Assembly (NCBI GenBank): GCA_900547225.1 | Contig: URFW01000009.1 | Coordinates: 1-47,687, forward strand | Origin: an uncultured Mycoplasmatota bacterium | Lineage (GTDB): Bacteria; Bacillota_I; Bacilli_A; RF39; UBA660 | Direction of reading: 5' to 3' | Length of the DNA stretch: 47,687 bases | In this document: piece after piece, positions 16,393 through 25,551 of the stretch | Numbering within the stretch: position 1 is the first letter of the stretch | Layout: each line of letters opens with the position of its first letter | Notes under the pieces: generated by a model | The model's input: only the letters and a program-made list of their open reading frames with translations | What the model was told of the DNA's origin: nothing | The model's database searches: none | Translations under genes and position numbers: made by a program

Positions 16393-17367
16393 TTATTCTT
16401 TTTCTTTTAAAAATGGTATTATATCTTCTTTTTTTCTATAACCAAATACAACGTCATAAATGAAATTTATAAACGGCATTTTAACCCTTTTTTGTTTTAT
16501 TAAACCATATATTGACTCTAATGTATATACGCCTTCCACTGTCGTTTGACTTAAGTATTCGTCAAGTTCTTTTTTTGATGCTCCACCACCTAGCATCTTA
16601 CCAAACGTATAATTTCTAGAAGACTTAGAAGTACACGTTAATAAAATGTCTCCAAAGCCTGCGAATGACATGATAGTCTTCTCATTTCCGCCAAGTTTTT
16701 TAATTAGTTTTCTAGTATCATTTATGCTTTCTGTTAAGAACATAGCCTTAGTAGATTCACTTGCATTTATACCATCTAACATTCCCGCTGCAAGTGCAAT
16801 TACGTTTTTTAAAGTCCCACATAACTCAGTCCCTAAAAAGTCCTTATTAGGTCTTATTTTTAACGTATCAGATGATAACGCTTTAATAACCATATTCCTT
16901 GTTTTGTTATTCGTTGTTGCAAGTGAAAGTCCAACTAATTCATCATTTGCCATATCTTTAGCAAATGATGGTCCTGATATAGTTGCAAGTTTTTTAGTTT
17001 TTAATTTTTTTCTTACGATAGAACTTGCAAACATATATGTATCTTGCTCTATTCCTTTAGATGCAATTATTATGTGTTTATCTTTAATGTATGGTTTTAT
17101 CTTATCACAAACGCTAGATAAAAACTTGGTTGCAACCGCAAGTACAACTATATCACTTCCATCTATCGCTTTTTCTATATTTTCCGTATAAATAAAATTA
17201 TTAGGCATGGTAACACCTTTTAAGGCTTTTTCATTTTTATGAGTTTTAGTTAAAACATCAATTTCCTCTTTTACCGCTGACCATATAATGATTTTATTTT
17301 TATTTTTATTAAATCTTAGTGCAAGACCTAAAGCATAAGCTCCCGCTCCTAATATTGTTATATTCAT
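16393..17367 (-). CDS. gpsA: Glycerol-3-phosphate dehydrogenase [NAD(P)+]
   Basis: Makes sn-glycerol 3-phosphate from dihydroxyacetone phosphate for phospholipid synthesis in the cytoplasm. The N-terminal dinucleotide-binding site reads NITILGAGAYALGLA. Further family motifs are ASKGIEQDT, TISGPSFAKD (about residue 134), the catalytic Lys region GTELCGTLKNVIALAAGM near 184 and GFGDILLTCTSKSSRNYTFG. The 324-residue length is normal. An in-frame TTG nine bases upstream belongs to the spacer after AAGGAG, so the ATG at 17367 was taken. It is a single gene with its own terminator. Confidence 0.96.
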   Translation of the reverse strand: MNITILGAGAYALGLALRFNKNKNKIIIWSAVKEEIDVLTKTHKNEKALKGVTMPNNFIYTENIEKAIDGSDIVVLAVATKFLSSVCDKIKPYIKDKHIIIASKGIEQDTYMFASSIVRKKLKTKKLATISGPSFAKDMANDELVGLSLATTNNKTRNMVIKALSSDTLKIRPNKDFLGTELCGTLKNVIALAAGMLDGINASESTKAMFLTESINDTRKLIKKLGGNEKTIMSFAGFGDILLTCTSKSSRNYTFGKMLGGGASKKELDEYLSQTTVEGVYTLESIYGLIKQKRVKMPFINFIYDVVFGYRKKEDIIPFLKEKE

Positions 17368-17465
17368 AATTATCAACTCCTTATTATCAATTATATCATT
17401 AACATTTAAAATAATTTATTAATATTTATTATTTATACATTTATTTTACTTTTTCATTTATAACA

Positions 17466-18350
17466 CTAGACTTTTCTTTCTTTTATACTATCTTTTTTAG
17501 TAACGTTACCAGTTAACATAGGAGATAAATCGCTATGCTCCCTCACGTTTTTAAAAACAGCATTTTCATCATAATTAGCATAACAATACTTACACATGTG
17601 TTTGCACGTATTATATTCTCCAATATCTACCATACTTACGCAAGAACACTTTCCTCTAGCAGTCCACTTTTTAAATTTATCCTTTTTAGTTAAATCTTTA
17701 GCAATTTCTTTTGTAACACAATCAGAAACTAAGAAGCCATATTCTTTTAAATTTCTTTTTTCTGCACAAGTTTGAACTGTCATATTATACTTTTTAGCGC
17801 TCAAAGCAAAGTTTGTTCCTATTTTTTCATAATCTTCATCCGCTAGCTTTTTTGCTCTTAAATAAGGCATATTATATCTTACGTTTTGATACATATCTAA
17901 AAATGAAATGATTATTTTATTTACATAACCAGATAATAATTTACACATATTATCAAAGTTTTTTATGTGATAATCTACCGTATAATAATCATTTATAAAT
18001 ACCGGGTCATACCTAATCCATAATTTATCTTTTCCTATTTTTTGGGATAACTTCTTTATTGCATTTATTATTAATCCTTTAGGAGGTACGTTTGGTTCAA
18101 TATCTTTTTTATATGGTGTTAAAGTAACGTGAAATATAAAAGGAATATTGATATCATCTAATTTATCTAATATAGGAATTGGATTTTTCGTACAAAAAAC
18201 AATTGCATCTACATCCTTAAAATATATTTTACTGACCAAAGTTTTATAATATGGATTTCTAACTAAAACATAACCTTCTTTTAATCTATTCATAAACCAA
18301 TTAGAATAAAATGCTACTATATCAGTTCTTCCACTTACGTTTAATATCAT
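17466..18350 (-). CDS. DUF1848 family protein with C-terminal Cys cluster
   Basis: The 294-residue protein matches the DUF1848 pattern: MILNVSGRTDIVAFYSNWF start, NPYYKTLVSKI, DAIVFCTKNPIP, PFIFHVTLTPY and LWIRYDPVF. The C-terminus contains CSCVSMVDIGEYNTC then CKHMCKYCYANY, a cysteine set that could hold an iron-sulfur cluster, reminiscent of radical SAM proteins but at the wrong end. The biochemical role of the family is unknown to me. The upstream GTG is part of the AAGGAAGGTG ribosome binding site, so I use the ATG at 18350. It is divergent from the DUF6020-like gene, with a shared promoter region of about 100 bases. Confidence 0.85.
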   Translation of the reverse strand: MILNVSGRTDIVAFYSNWFMNRLKEGYVLVRNPYYKTLVSKIYFKDVDAIVFCTKNPIPILDKLDDINIPFIFHVTLTPYKKDIEPNVPPKGLIINAIKKLSQKIGKDKLWIRYDPVFINDYYTVDYHIKNFDNMCKLLSGYVNKIIISFLDMYQNVRYNMPYLRAKKLADEDYEKIGTNFALSAKKYNMTVQTCAEKRNLKEYGFLVSDCVTKEIAKDLTKKDKFKKWTARGKCSCVSMVDIGEYNTCKHMCKYCYANYDENAVFKNVREHSDLSPMLTGNVTKKDSIKERKV

Positions 18351-18456
18351 ATAAAACACCTTCCTTTAGTATTATAACAAACTTTTTTACAAAGCCATCT
18401 TTTAAAACTATTATTTTTAATTATTTTAGTGTATAATTTTACGTGAGGTAGTTACT

Positions 18457-20091
18457 ATGAAAAGAAAAAATATAATTACGTTTCTATTATCATTTTTAAT
18501 TACTAGTTTTATGGTTATAGGAACAAGCTTTATAATGACTGGTGATTTTAGAGTAATTAAAAAACATCCTTTAATTACGCTATTATCATTTATATTATTA
18601 ATTAAAATATTCTGGGAAATAATAAAATACTTATTTGATAGATTAGACAATAAAAAAGATAAAGAAAAAGATATAAAAACAGGAAAACTTGGAAAGTTAT
18701 TTGATAAACATCCATTTATATTTTCTATTTTATTTATAATTCTTTTATGGCTAGTTTACATAATCGCATTTTATCCAGCGATTATGTCACCTGATCCTAG
18801 CTTTCAACTTTTACAGTATTTTAATATAAACAACAAGTACTCGGACTACGTTGTATTAATAGATAAAAACGTAATTTTAACAAATCATCATCCCGTTGTT
18901 CATACAATAATACTTGGCTCGTTAGTTAAGCTTGGAATTAAATTATTTTCTTCTTTGAATGCCGGACTATTCATTTACAGTATCATTCAGACTATTATTT
19001 TAGCAAGTACTTTATCATATACAATTAAATTTATGAAGGATATAAACGTAAGCTTAAAGTATAGAAAAATATGTTTACTTATTTATTCTTTAGTACCAGT
19101 ATTTCCTCTTTATGCAATGAGTCCTGTTAAAGATGTTATATTTGGATGTCTTATTATCATTTATATAATATCGTTTTATAATATGATAAACCTTAAAGGA
19201 AAACTAAAGATTAAAGATATGGTAATGGAAATACTTTTAATCATACTAATAATATTATTTAGAAATAATGGATTTCATATAGTTTTACTTTCGCTTTTAT
19301 TTTTACTTTTCTTAGGAAGACAAAACATATTTAAATACATTATAATCATTTGCATAACAATTACGTTTTATTACTCTTATAATAACGTTATATTACCACA
19401 TTTTAAAATCACAAACGGAAGCATAAGAGAAGTTTTATCAGTTCCTTTTCAGCAGACTGCAAGATATGTAAAAGAATATAAAAAAGAAGTAACTAGTGAT
19501 GAAAAAAAGGCAATTGATAAACTCTTAAATTATGATACCATAGCATCTAGGTATAACCCTGCTTTAGCAGATCCTGTTAAAAATGAGTTTAATAGATATT
19601 ATACTGATAATGATTTAAAAAACTATTTTAAAGTATGGTTTACTCAATTAAAAAAACATCCTTTAGTATATGTAGAAGCTACTATAGCTAATACATATGG
19701 ATACATTTATCCGGTTGAAACTAATTGGTATGTACATATCAAAGGAAAAAAGATAATTAATAACTATGGTTTTGATTATCACTTTAACGAGAATTTAAGG
19801 CCTTTAAGAATGGTCTTAGGGGGCTTTGCAACAGTATTTCCATATATTCCGTTTATCGGATTATTAATCAATATAGGATTTAACACATGGATTCTTCTAT
19901 TTATGTTATCTTATTTATTTTACAGAAAAAAATACAAAGATATAATACTTCTTATACCATCATTTTTAATACTTTTAGTATGTTTTGTATCACCCGCTAA
20001 CACATACTTTAGATACGCACTTCCAAACGTATTTGCACTACCTTTAATGCTTTTAATGTTTAATAAAATAATAAGTAAAAAAGATAAGTAA
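18457..20091 (+). CDS. Polytopic membrane protein, DUF6020-like
   Basis: 544 residues with about a dozen hydrophobic segments, for example IITFLLSFLITSFMVIG at the N-terminus and several between 80 and 300. A conserved-looking loop FYPAIMSPDPSFQLLQY (about residues 103-119) and NHHPVVHTIILG (about 147-158) match what I recall of DUF6020 and resemble PMT/GT-C glycosyltransferases, where an acidic residue in the first extracellular loop is catalytic. The C-terminal third carries PANTYFRYALPN. A role in surface glycan assembly is therefore plausible but unproven. GTGAGGTAGTTACT precedes the ATG. It converges with the next gene on a shared terminator. Confidence 0.8.
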   Translation: MKRKNIITFLLSFLITSFMVIGTSFIMTGDFRVIKKHPLITLLSFILLIKIFWEIIKYLFDRLDNKKDKEKDIKTGKLGKLFDKHPFIFSILFIILLWLVYIIAFYPAIMSPDPSFQLLQYFNINNKYSDYVVLIDKNVILTNHHPVVHTIILGSLVKLGIKLFSSLNAGLFIYSIIQTIILASTLSYTIKFMKDINVSLKYRKICLLIYSLVPVFPLYAMSPVKDVIFGCLIIIYIISFYNMINLKGKLKIKDMVMEILLIILIILFRNNGFHIVLLSLLFLLFLGRQNIFKYIIIICITITFYYSYNNVILPHFKITNGSIREVLSVPFQQTARYVKEYKKEVTSDEKKAIDKLLNYDTIASRYNPALADPVKNEFNRYYTDNDLKNYFKVWFTQLKKHPLVYVEATIANTYGYIYPVETNWYVHIKGKKIINNYGFDYHFNENLRPLRMVLGGFATVFPYIPFIGLLINIGFNTWILLFMLSYLFYRKKYKDIILLIPSFLILLVCFVSPANTYFRYALPNVFALPLMLLMFNKIISKKDK

Positions 20092-20116
20092 ATCTAATTA
20101 ATTTGCTTATCTTTTT
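20076..20116. terminator. Bidirectional terminator
   Basis: AAAAAGATAAG (20079-20089) pairs with CTTATCTTTTT (20105-20115). It lies between convergent genes whose stop codons are only 2 bases apart. Confidence 0.75.
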
Positions 20117-21671
20117 TGTTTATACATATATTTAGTACTTTACTTGTTATTCCATCACCACAATTAGGATTAAAATGAGAATAAACCATATCTACTGCAA
20201 ATAACAATATTAATATTAAACATATCGTACTTTTTAAATTAGGATTTATATTTTTATAAAGGTTATCAATTAGTGGCGCTAAACAATAAGTAAACGCACA
20301 ACCTCCAAGACCAAATATAATAAGTCCTTCAAGGCATACTCTTCCATCAATATTAAAAATATAACCACTATAATCCCACCACTTCATATGTTTAAATACT
20401 TCCAAATACCATCCAGTAAAATATTCAACTATGCCGCATAATATAAATGCCGTTATAAATAAAAGCCAAGGACTTTTTCTAAATGGTTTAAGTAAAACAA
20501 GAATTAATATGCCACCTGTTCCATATATAGGAAGCCAAGGGCCAAACATGGTTCCACGATTTACAAATACTCCGTCACTTACTAAATGAAGCGTAACTTC
20601 CCATATCCATCCTATAAATGAAAATGTAAAAAATAATAATGTTAAAGAAGTTATACTATATCGTCTATCAAAATCTAAGCCTTTTAAAACATTTGGTGCT
20701 TTAAACCTTTTTTCTATTTTCTCTTCTGGGTAACAGCCTAATGTTACTTTTCCGTCTAAAATCTCATCATTCAAAAGTTTTAATGCATCTTTATTTTCTT
20801 TTTTGTATATTTTTCTAAGTGTCATATAAAAAGAAGAATATATGCACTCTTTATATGCATCAAAGTATAATACATCACTTAATCCAACAGTTATAAAGCC
20901 TAATAAATACCAAGGTATTAAGGTAAGTTCAAGTAAAAATAACTTAAACTTATATCCGTTCATCATGTCTTTAGATAACCTTATCGCATCTTTTGCTTTT
21001 ATATCCGGGTTTTCTGCTAAAATATACGGAACTAAAAAGTATGAATAACGTTTAACAATTCCACCTATAATAGTTAAATTCCATAAAGCTTGATATATAT
21101 TTTTTAAAAGTAATGAAAAAGATAAATGAATCTGTCTTTTTACTCTGTATGCAAAAAACAACTTTTCTATCTTTGTGTCTTCAAATCTATTTTTTTCTAA
21201 AAAATACCTTGCCTTACCTATTATGATAGGATACTTTATTAAAATAATGTATAAGAAGTATATTACTGAAAGTAATGCCAAAATAGATATTAATTTATAA
21301 TTTTTCTTAAAAATAACTTTGTTTATAGAATTTAAAAAGCCTAGAAAAAATGACTTGGATTTAGTTAATTCGTTAACTAATAAATTAGTTAAATTCTTTG
21401 TATTTCCCTTAACTTCAGCTTTAACATATCTTACGTCTTTCTTGCCATTTTTTTCTATATCATCTAATAAATCAGCGTTAGACTTGCTTTTTTTATTTAT
21501 TTTTTGGGCTTCCTTAACAACTCTATTATTTGCAGTACTTCTAGCAGACTGCGTTACATAAGAATATCCACCATTTATTATAAGAAGTGAAATAAAGGTT
21601 ATGACAATGTTTCTAAAGAAATGTTTTTTTAACACCCTTTTAGCATTCTGTTTTATTTTCTTAAACTGCAT
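20094..21671 (-). CDS. DUF975 / CmpB-type putative permease fusion
   Basis: A 525-residue membrane protein with two recognisable halves. Residues about 15-300 look like DUF975: one early membrane segment, a Lys-rich extracytoplasmic or cytoplasmic stretch, then YSYFLVPYILAENPDIKAKDAIRLSK followed by two more hydrophobic segments. Residues about 340-510 match the CmpB (putative ABC transporter type IV) family: TFSFIGWIWEV, VNRGTMFGPWLPIYGTGG, CGIVEYFTGWYLEVFKHMKWWDYS and GRVCLEGLIIFGLGG. No ABC ATPase partner is nearby, so transport is not shown. DUF975 and CmpB are usually separate proteins as far as I know. Confidence 0.8.
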   Translation of the reverse strand: MQFKKIKQNAKRVLKKHFFRNIVITFISLLIINGGYSYVTQSARSTANNRVVKEAQKINKKSKSNADLLDDIEKNGKKDVRYVKAEVKGNTKNLTNLLVNELTKSKSFFLGFLNSINKVIFKKNYKLISILALLSVIYFLYIILIKYPIIIGKARYFLEKNRFEDTKIEKLFFAYRVKRQIHLSFSLLLKNIYQALWNLTIIGGIVKRYSYFLVPYILAENPDIKAKDAIRLSKDMMNGYKFKLFLLELTLIPWYLLGFITVGLSDVLYFDAYKECIYSSFYMTLRKIYKKENKDALKLLNDEILDGKVTLGCYPEEKIEKRFKAPNVLKGLDFDRRYSITSLTLLFFTFSFIGWIWEVTLHLVSDGVFVNRGTMFGPWLPIYGTGGILILVLLKPFRKSPWLLFITAFILCGIVEYFTGWYLEVFKHMKWWDYSGYIFNIDGRVCLEGLIIFGLGGCAFTYCLAPLIDNLYKNINPNLKSTICLILILLFAVDMVYSHFNPNCGDGITSKVLNICINKKDKQIN

Positions 21672-21694
21672 TTTAAATACTCCTTTATTACTAA

Positions 21695-23239
21695 TTAATA
21701 TCCTCTATGAATATGATCTATTAACATTTTAATAAATAGCCAAACTGAAAGTATTATTATAAATACCATTAAGACCATTCTAATCGTTTCGTTTTTTTCG
21801 TTTGAAAGTGCTAAAATTAAACTTGCATCTATTATTCCTATTATAAGTTCATGAAGCATTTTTTCTATTTTATCTACTTGCTTTGTAGAACCTGACATTT
21901 CAAATTTAATTTTATTATCTCCGTTATTTAAGGTTTTGAAAAACGTTAATACCTCGTTTGGTACCGAAACTAAACTTTTGGTATTTTTAACGATTTCTTT
22001 ACCTGCTTTAACTATTTTTTCACCATCTATTAAAGAAGAATTTTTATTTACTATATGATTTGTTAAAACACTTAATAAACTAAGGTTATCATTTAAATTT
22101 TTTAATGATGATTCCATAACCAAAATACCTCTAATTAGCATCGTAATATCTTTATCTAATACAAGGTTATTTTCCCTTAACATTTTAAACATATTAGAAG
22201 AAAATTTAGCAATGTCTATATCATTTAAGTCTTGACCTGCTACTTCACTTAATATCATAGATACATCACCTTTTAATTTAGACATATCACATTCACCTGT
22301 TTTAGTGCACATTAAAACAAGAATTCTAGATAATTCATAATAATCTTCTTCTATTATTTTTTCTATTGCATCATTTAATAGTTTCTTATTTTTTTCTTTT
22401 AAAGTTCCCATCATACCAAGATCAATAAAAACTATTTTATTATCCCTTACCATAATGTTATCAGGATGTGGATCAGCGTGAAAGAATCCATCTTCTAATG
22501 CCTGTTTAATATAATTATCGCTTAAAATATAACTTAAGTTTTCTAAGTTACACCCTTCTTTAATTAAAGCGTCTTTTTCATCTAAAGAAACACCTTTTAC
22601 ATATTCCATAACAAGCACCTTGTTTGTTGAAATATTACTATATACTTTAGGGGATGTTACGTAATTATTATCATTTAATTTTTTGAATTTTATTAAATGG
22701 TCTTTTTCTATATTAAAATTACTTTCTTCATATGCAGATGAAAGCATCTCATCAAGTGCTTTATTAAGGTCAATTATTTTTATTATCTTATTTAAATGTA
22801 ATACCTTTATTGCTTTTTTCATTAAAGAGACATCATTTTGCATCTTTTCATAAACGTTCTTTTTGCAAACCTTTATTGCAACCGTATCCCCGTTTATTAA
22901 AGTACCCTTATAAACTTCCGAAATAGAGGCCGCCCCAATACATTCATCTACACTTTTAAATACCTTTTTATAATCGTCATATTCTTCTTTTAATATTTTC
23001 TCTAATTCATCCCTTGGCATAACACCTGTGTTATTTCTAAGGTTTGATAGTGCAGCACAATATTCTTTAGGTATCAAATCTATTCTAGTTGATAGTATTT
23101 GTCCTATCTTTATAAATGTAGGACCTAATTCAGTTAATATGTTGCATACTTTTGATGGCGAAACACCACTTTTTAAGTCATTTTTAAGTATTACTTTAGT
23201 TATTTCTTCAAGCCTTTTAACATCATTACTCTTCTTCAT
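21695..23239 (-). CDS. UbiB/ABC1/AarF family atypical kinase
   Basis: 514 residues. The family motifs are in order: the KxGQ motif as GPTFIKIGQILSTR (about residues 34-47), the Ala-rich nucleotide loop as GAASISEVYKG, the ATP-binding Lys in VAIKVCKK, the catalytic loop FHADPHPDNIM (about 254-264) and the metal motif as DLGMMG. The C-terminus has two hydrophobic segments (IGIIDASLILALS and MVLMVFIIILSVWLFIKML), a typical membrane anchor for the bacterial members. The substrate is unknown; in Proteobacteria and mitochondria these proteins support quinone synthesis, but no quinone genes are present here. Confidence 0.93.
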   Translation of the reverse strand: MKKSNDVKRLEEITKVILKNDLKSGVSPSKVCNILTELGPTFIKIGQILSTRIDLIPKEYCAALSNLRNNTGVMPRDELEKILKEEYDDYKKVFKSVDECIGAASISEVYKGTLINGDTVAIKVCKKNVYEKMQNDVSLMKKAIKVLHLNKIIKIIDLNKALDEMLSSAYEESNFNIEKDHLIKFKKLNDNNYVTSPKVYSNISTNKVLVMEYVKGVSLDEKDALIKEGCNLENLSYILSDNYIKQALEDGFFHADPHPDNIMVRDNKIVFIDLGMMGTLKEKNKKLLNDAIEKIIEEDYYELSRILVLMCTKTGECDMSKLKGDVSMILSEVAGQDLNDIDIAKFSSNMFKMLRENNLVLDKDITMLIRGILVMESSLKNLNDNLSLLSVLTNHIVNKNSSLIDGEKIVKAGKEIVKNTKSLVSVPNEVLTFFKTLNNGDNKIKFEMSGSTKQVDKIEKMLHELIIGIIDASLILALSNEKNETIRMVLMVFIIILSVWLFIKMLIDHIHRGY

Positions 23240-23284
23240 AATTATCCCTCTTATTCTAATATTAATTATAACATTTATAAAACA

Positions 23285-23322
23285 AAAAGAAAAGAAAGCA
23301 TTTAATAATTCTTGCTTTCTTA
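23285..23322 (-). terminator. Intrinsic terminator of the small papain-like gene
   Basis: On the minus strand GAAAGCA and TGCTTTC form a stem around a 12-nt loop, followed by TTTTCTTTTTG. Confidence 0.65.
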
Positions 23323-23331
23323 AGACTTTAA

Positions 23332-23703
23332 TTATTTTTTCAATTTATATAAAGTTATGGTTTTTAAATTAAATAAGTCTTTTTTATTATCATATAAAGT
23401 ATTTTCCATAATGCATGTCATATGGTAAAAATTATCTTGATAGCAAAATACTATATAAGTACCATTATCAAGGTTCAAATTCTTCACTAATTCATCTTTT
23501 TTTACGCTAATTTTTTTAAAACCATTTTTCTTTAAATACGCATCAAAAACTTCTATGTCATGATAATCATCTTTTTCAAGTTTTATGGATAATTTTTTTA
23601 AGTCATTTTTTACATCACTATAATTAATATTTAAAGCTTTACTAATTGCTCTAGGAATGCAACCTCCTCTTTCCAAACTTGGATTATAGTACTCATATTT
23701 CAT
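23332..23703 (-). CDS. Small papain-like (peptidase-fold) protein
   Basis: A 123-residue soluble protein. Its start, NPSLERGGCIPRAISKALNINYSDV, matches the common GDCxxRAIxxALxxxYxxV pattern of compact papain-like proteins found in phages and Firmicutes, with Cys15 as the putative nucleophile. A His follows in DNFYHMTCI (about residue 95), in the expected place after the strand TYIVFCYQD. The third triad residue is not certain. No signal peptide is present, so it would act in the cytoplasm. Its substrate cannot be inferred. The ATG has an AAGG site about 10 nt upstream. Confidence 0.7.
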   Translation of the reverse strand: MKYEYYNPSLERGGCIPRAISKALNINYSDVKNDLKKLSIKLEKDDYHDIEVFDAYLKKNGFKKISVKKDELVKNLNLDNGTYIVFCYQDNFYHMTCIMENTLYDNKKDLFNLKTITLYKLKK

Positions 23704-23780
23704 ATATCAATTACCTTTTTTCATAATTATTTTATCATATTATAAGTTAATGTTATAATAATTTTGAAAGGATTTTAATT

Positions 23781-24230
23781 ATGAAAATAAAAAATATTAT
23801 GGATGATATAAAACATCTAGAAGAATATGCAAAAATATGTCAGGTAACATGGGGGAAAAAGAAAACAGAGGAAGAACTTAAAACGTATACCAAGGAAAAG
23901 GTTAAAAGAATTTTAGAAAAAGATAAAGTTATAAGCATACTTGGACTTTTAGATAATGATAAATTAATTGGTTTTATATCCTTATTTAAGTATGACGGAG
24001 ATGAAATGAAAAACCTTACTCCTTGGTATGCTACTATGTATGTAAAAAAAGAATATAGAAATAAAGGATATTCTAAAATACTTAATGATGCTATTTTAAA
24101 TGAGGCTAAGAAAAAAGGATATGATAGGATATACTTAAAATCTAATTTGGTAAACTATTATGAAAAGTTTGGAGCTAAATATATTAAAACTTTAAATAAC
24201 AAGGAAAAGTTATATTATATAGATTTATAA
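23781..24230 (+). CDS. GNAT family N-acetyltransferase
   Basis: 149 residues. Motif A, the acetyl-CoA pyrophosphate loop, is seen as TMYVKKEYRNKGYSKILNDAI (about residues 89-109) with R-N-K-G-Y in place of Q/RxxGxG/A. The following helix and NLVNYYEKFGAKYI are typical of motif B. The acceptor substrate is unknown. GAAAGGA precedes the ATG by about 8 nt. It has no operon partner on this strand and converges with the carboxypeptidase gene at a shared terminator. Confidence 0.85.
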   Translation: MKIKNIMDDIKHLEEYAKICQVTWGKKKTEEELKTYTKEKVKRILEKDKVISILGLLDNDKLIGFISLFKYDGDEMKNLTPWYATMYVKKEYRNKGYSKILNDAILNEAKKKGYDRIYLKSNLVNYYEKFGAKYIKTLNNKEKLYYIDL

Positions 24231-24255
24231 AAAGAACAACTTCGTTAGTTGCTCT
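24229..24255. terminator. Terminator between convergent genes
   Basis: AAGAGCAACT and AGTTGTTCTT (minus strand) form a 10-bp stem with an AACGA loop, followed by T5; it overlaps the stop of the carboxypeptidase gene. Confidence 0.75.
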
Positions 24256-25496
24256 TACAAACTTCCAGATAAAATACTTATTATAGAACGTTTATAAAGT
24301 TCTAATATATTTGCCTTATTAGCATCTTCTTTTACGGTTAAATCTACTTCATTTATAACTTTACTGCCATCTTTTAGTTTTAATACGCCAACTTTTTCTC
24401 CTTTTTTAACAGGGAGTTTTATTTTATTTAGTTTCATCTCATAATTTAAAGCATCTTTTTCATTACCTTTTTCTACTAGTACGCTAGCATCTTTTTTAGG
24501 AACTATTTCTATTCTTTTATTCTCTGCCTTTGACATATTTTTTTCCGATACTACTTCTCCTTTTTTTACCTCTACTTGCATTTCATATGAATTAAATCCG
24601 TAATCTAATAACTTCATCATATTGCTATTTCTTGTTTTACTTTCACTTGCTCCCATGATGGCTCCAATAAGTCTCATTCTATCTCTTTTTGCAGTTGCAG
24701 TAAGACAGTATCCGGCTTCTTTAGTATATCCAGTTTTAAGTCCATCAGCACCATCGTAAGTTTTTATTAACTTGTTGGTATTCACAAGCCAAAATTTATT
24801 ATCGGTATCTTGTCTTAGATAATCTTCGTATATGGTAGTAAAAGAAAATATTTTTTCGTGCTTAATTAATTCTCTTGCCATAAATGCCATATCATATGCT
24901 GATGAATAATGATTAGCTTCATCAAGACCAACGGCATTTTTAAAATTAGTATCTTTAAGACCTAACTTTTTTGCCTTTTCATTCATCATCTTAACAAATC
25001 TTTTTTCAGTACCACCTATTTTTTCTGCAAAAACAATTGTAGCATCATTCGCAGAACCTACCGCAACTGCTTTAAACAAATCTTTTACACTCATTTTTTC
25101 ATTTGGTTGTAAAAATATTTGAGACCCTCCCATTGATGCAGCATATTCACTTGTAACTAAAATATCATTCCATTTTAACTTACCTTTTTCAATTTGTTCC
25201 ATTATAAGAATCATACTCATTATTTTTGTCATTGAAGCTGGAGCATACCTATCGTGTGATCTTTTTTCATAAAGTACTTTCCCAGTCGTCTCTTCAATTA
25301 AAATGGCACTTTTACCATCAGTTAAAATATCATCTTTTTCTTCTTTATTGGTATTTTTTGTATTGTCACATTCTTCTTTTATGCAATCAGTATTATTTTC
25401 TGTAGTTGTTTTAGTTGTAGTATTATCATTGCTATAAGCTCCTATAATTGGTATAAAAAGAAACATACAAATAATAAAGAAACATATTTTTTTCAA
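24255..25496 (-). CDS. D-alanyl-D-alanine carboxypeptidase (PBP5/DacF family)
   Basis: Trims the terminal D-Ala of peptidoglycan stem peptides outside the membrane. A signal peptide (MKKICFFIICMFLFIPIIGAYS) is followed by a Thr/Asn/Glu-rich linker and the serine peptidase domain: SMTK (about residue 85), SAN (about 147) and KTGYTKEAGYC (about 253), all intact. A PBP5 C-terminal beta domain follows (KNMSKAENKRIEIVP to VDLTVKEDA), ending in a short amphipathic helix that would hold it to the membrane. 413 residues is normal. In Bacillus dacF sits next to spoIIAA; here the two are 8 kb apart, so a sporulation role is not proved. Confidence 0.94.
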   Translation of the reverse strand: MKKICFFIICMFLFIPIIGAYSNDNTTTKTTTENNTDCIKEECDNTKNTNKEEKDDILTDGKSAILIEETTGKVLYEKRSHDRYAPASMTKIMSMILIMEQIEKGKLKWNDILVTSEYAASMGGSQIFLQPNEKMSVKDLFKAVAVGSANDATIVFAEKIGGTEKRFVKMMNEKAKKLGLKDTNFKNAVGLDEANHYSSAYDMAFMARELIKHEKIFSFTTIYEDYLRQDTDNKFWLVNTNKLIKTYDGADGLKTGYTKEAGYCLTATAKRDRMRLIGAIMGASESKTRNSNMMKLLDYGFNSYEMQVEVKKGEVVSEKNMSKAENKRIEIVPKKDASVLVEKGNEKDALNYEMKLNKIKLPVKKGEKVGVLKLKDGSKVINEVDLTVKEDANKANILELYKRSIISILSGSL

Positions 25497-25551
25497 AACC
25501 TTGTCACCTCTAATAAAAAATATGTCTTATTAATACAAATATTCATTCATT

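Noticed and set aside
16646..17191. 181-codon frame antisense to gpsA
   Set aside because: Low-complexity hydrophobic translation produced by the reverse of a conserved gene; no start site or homology.
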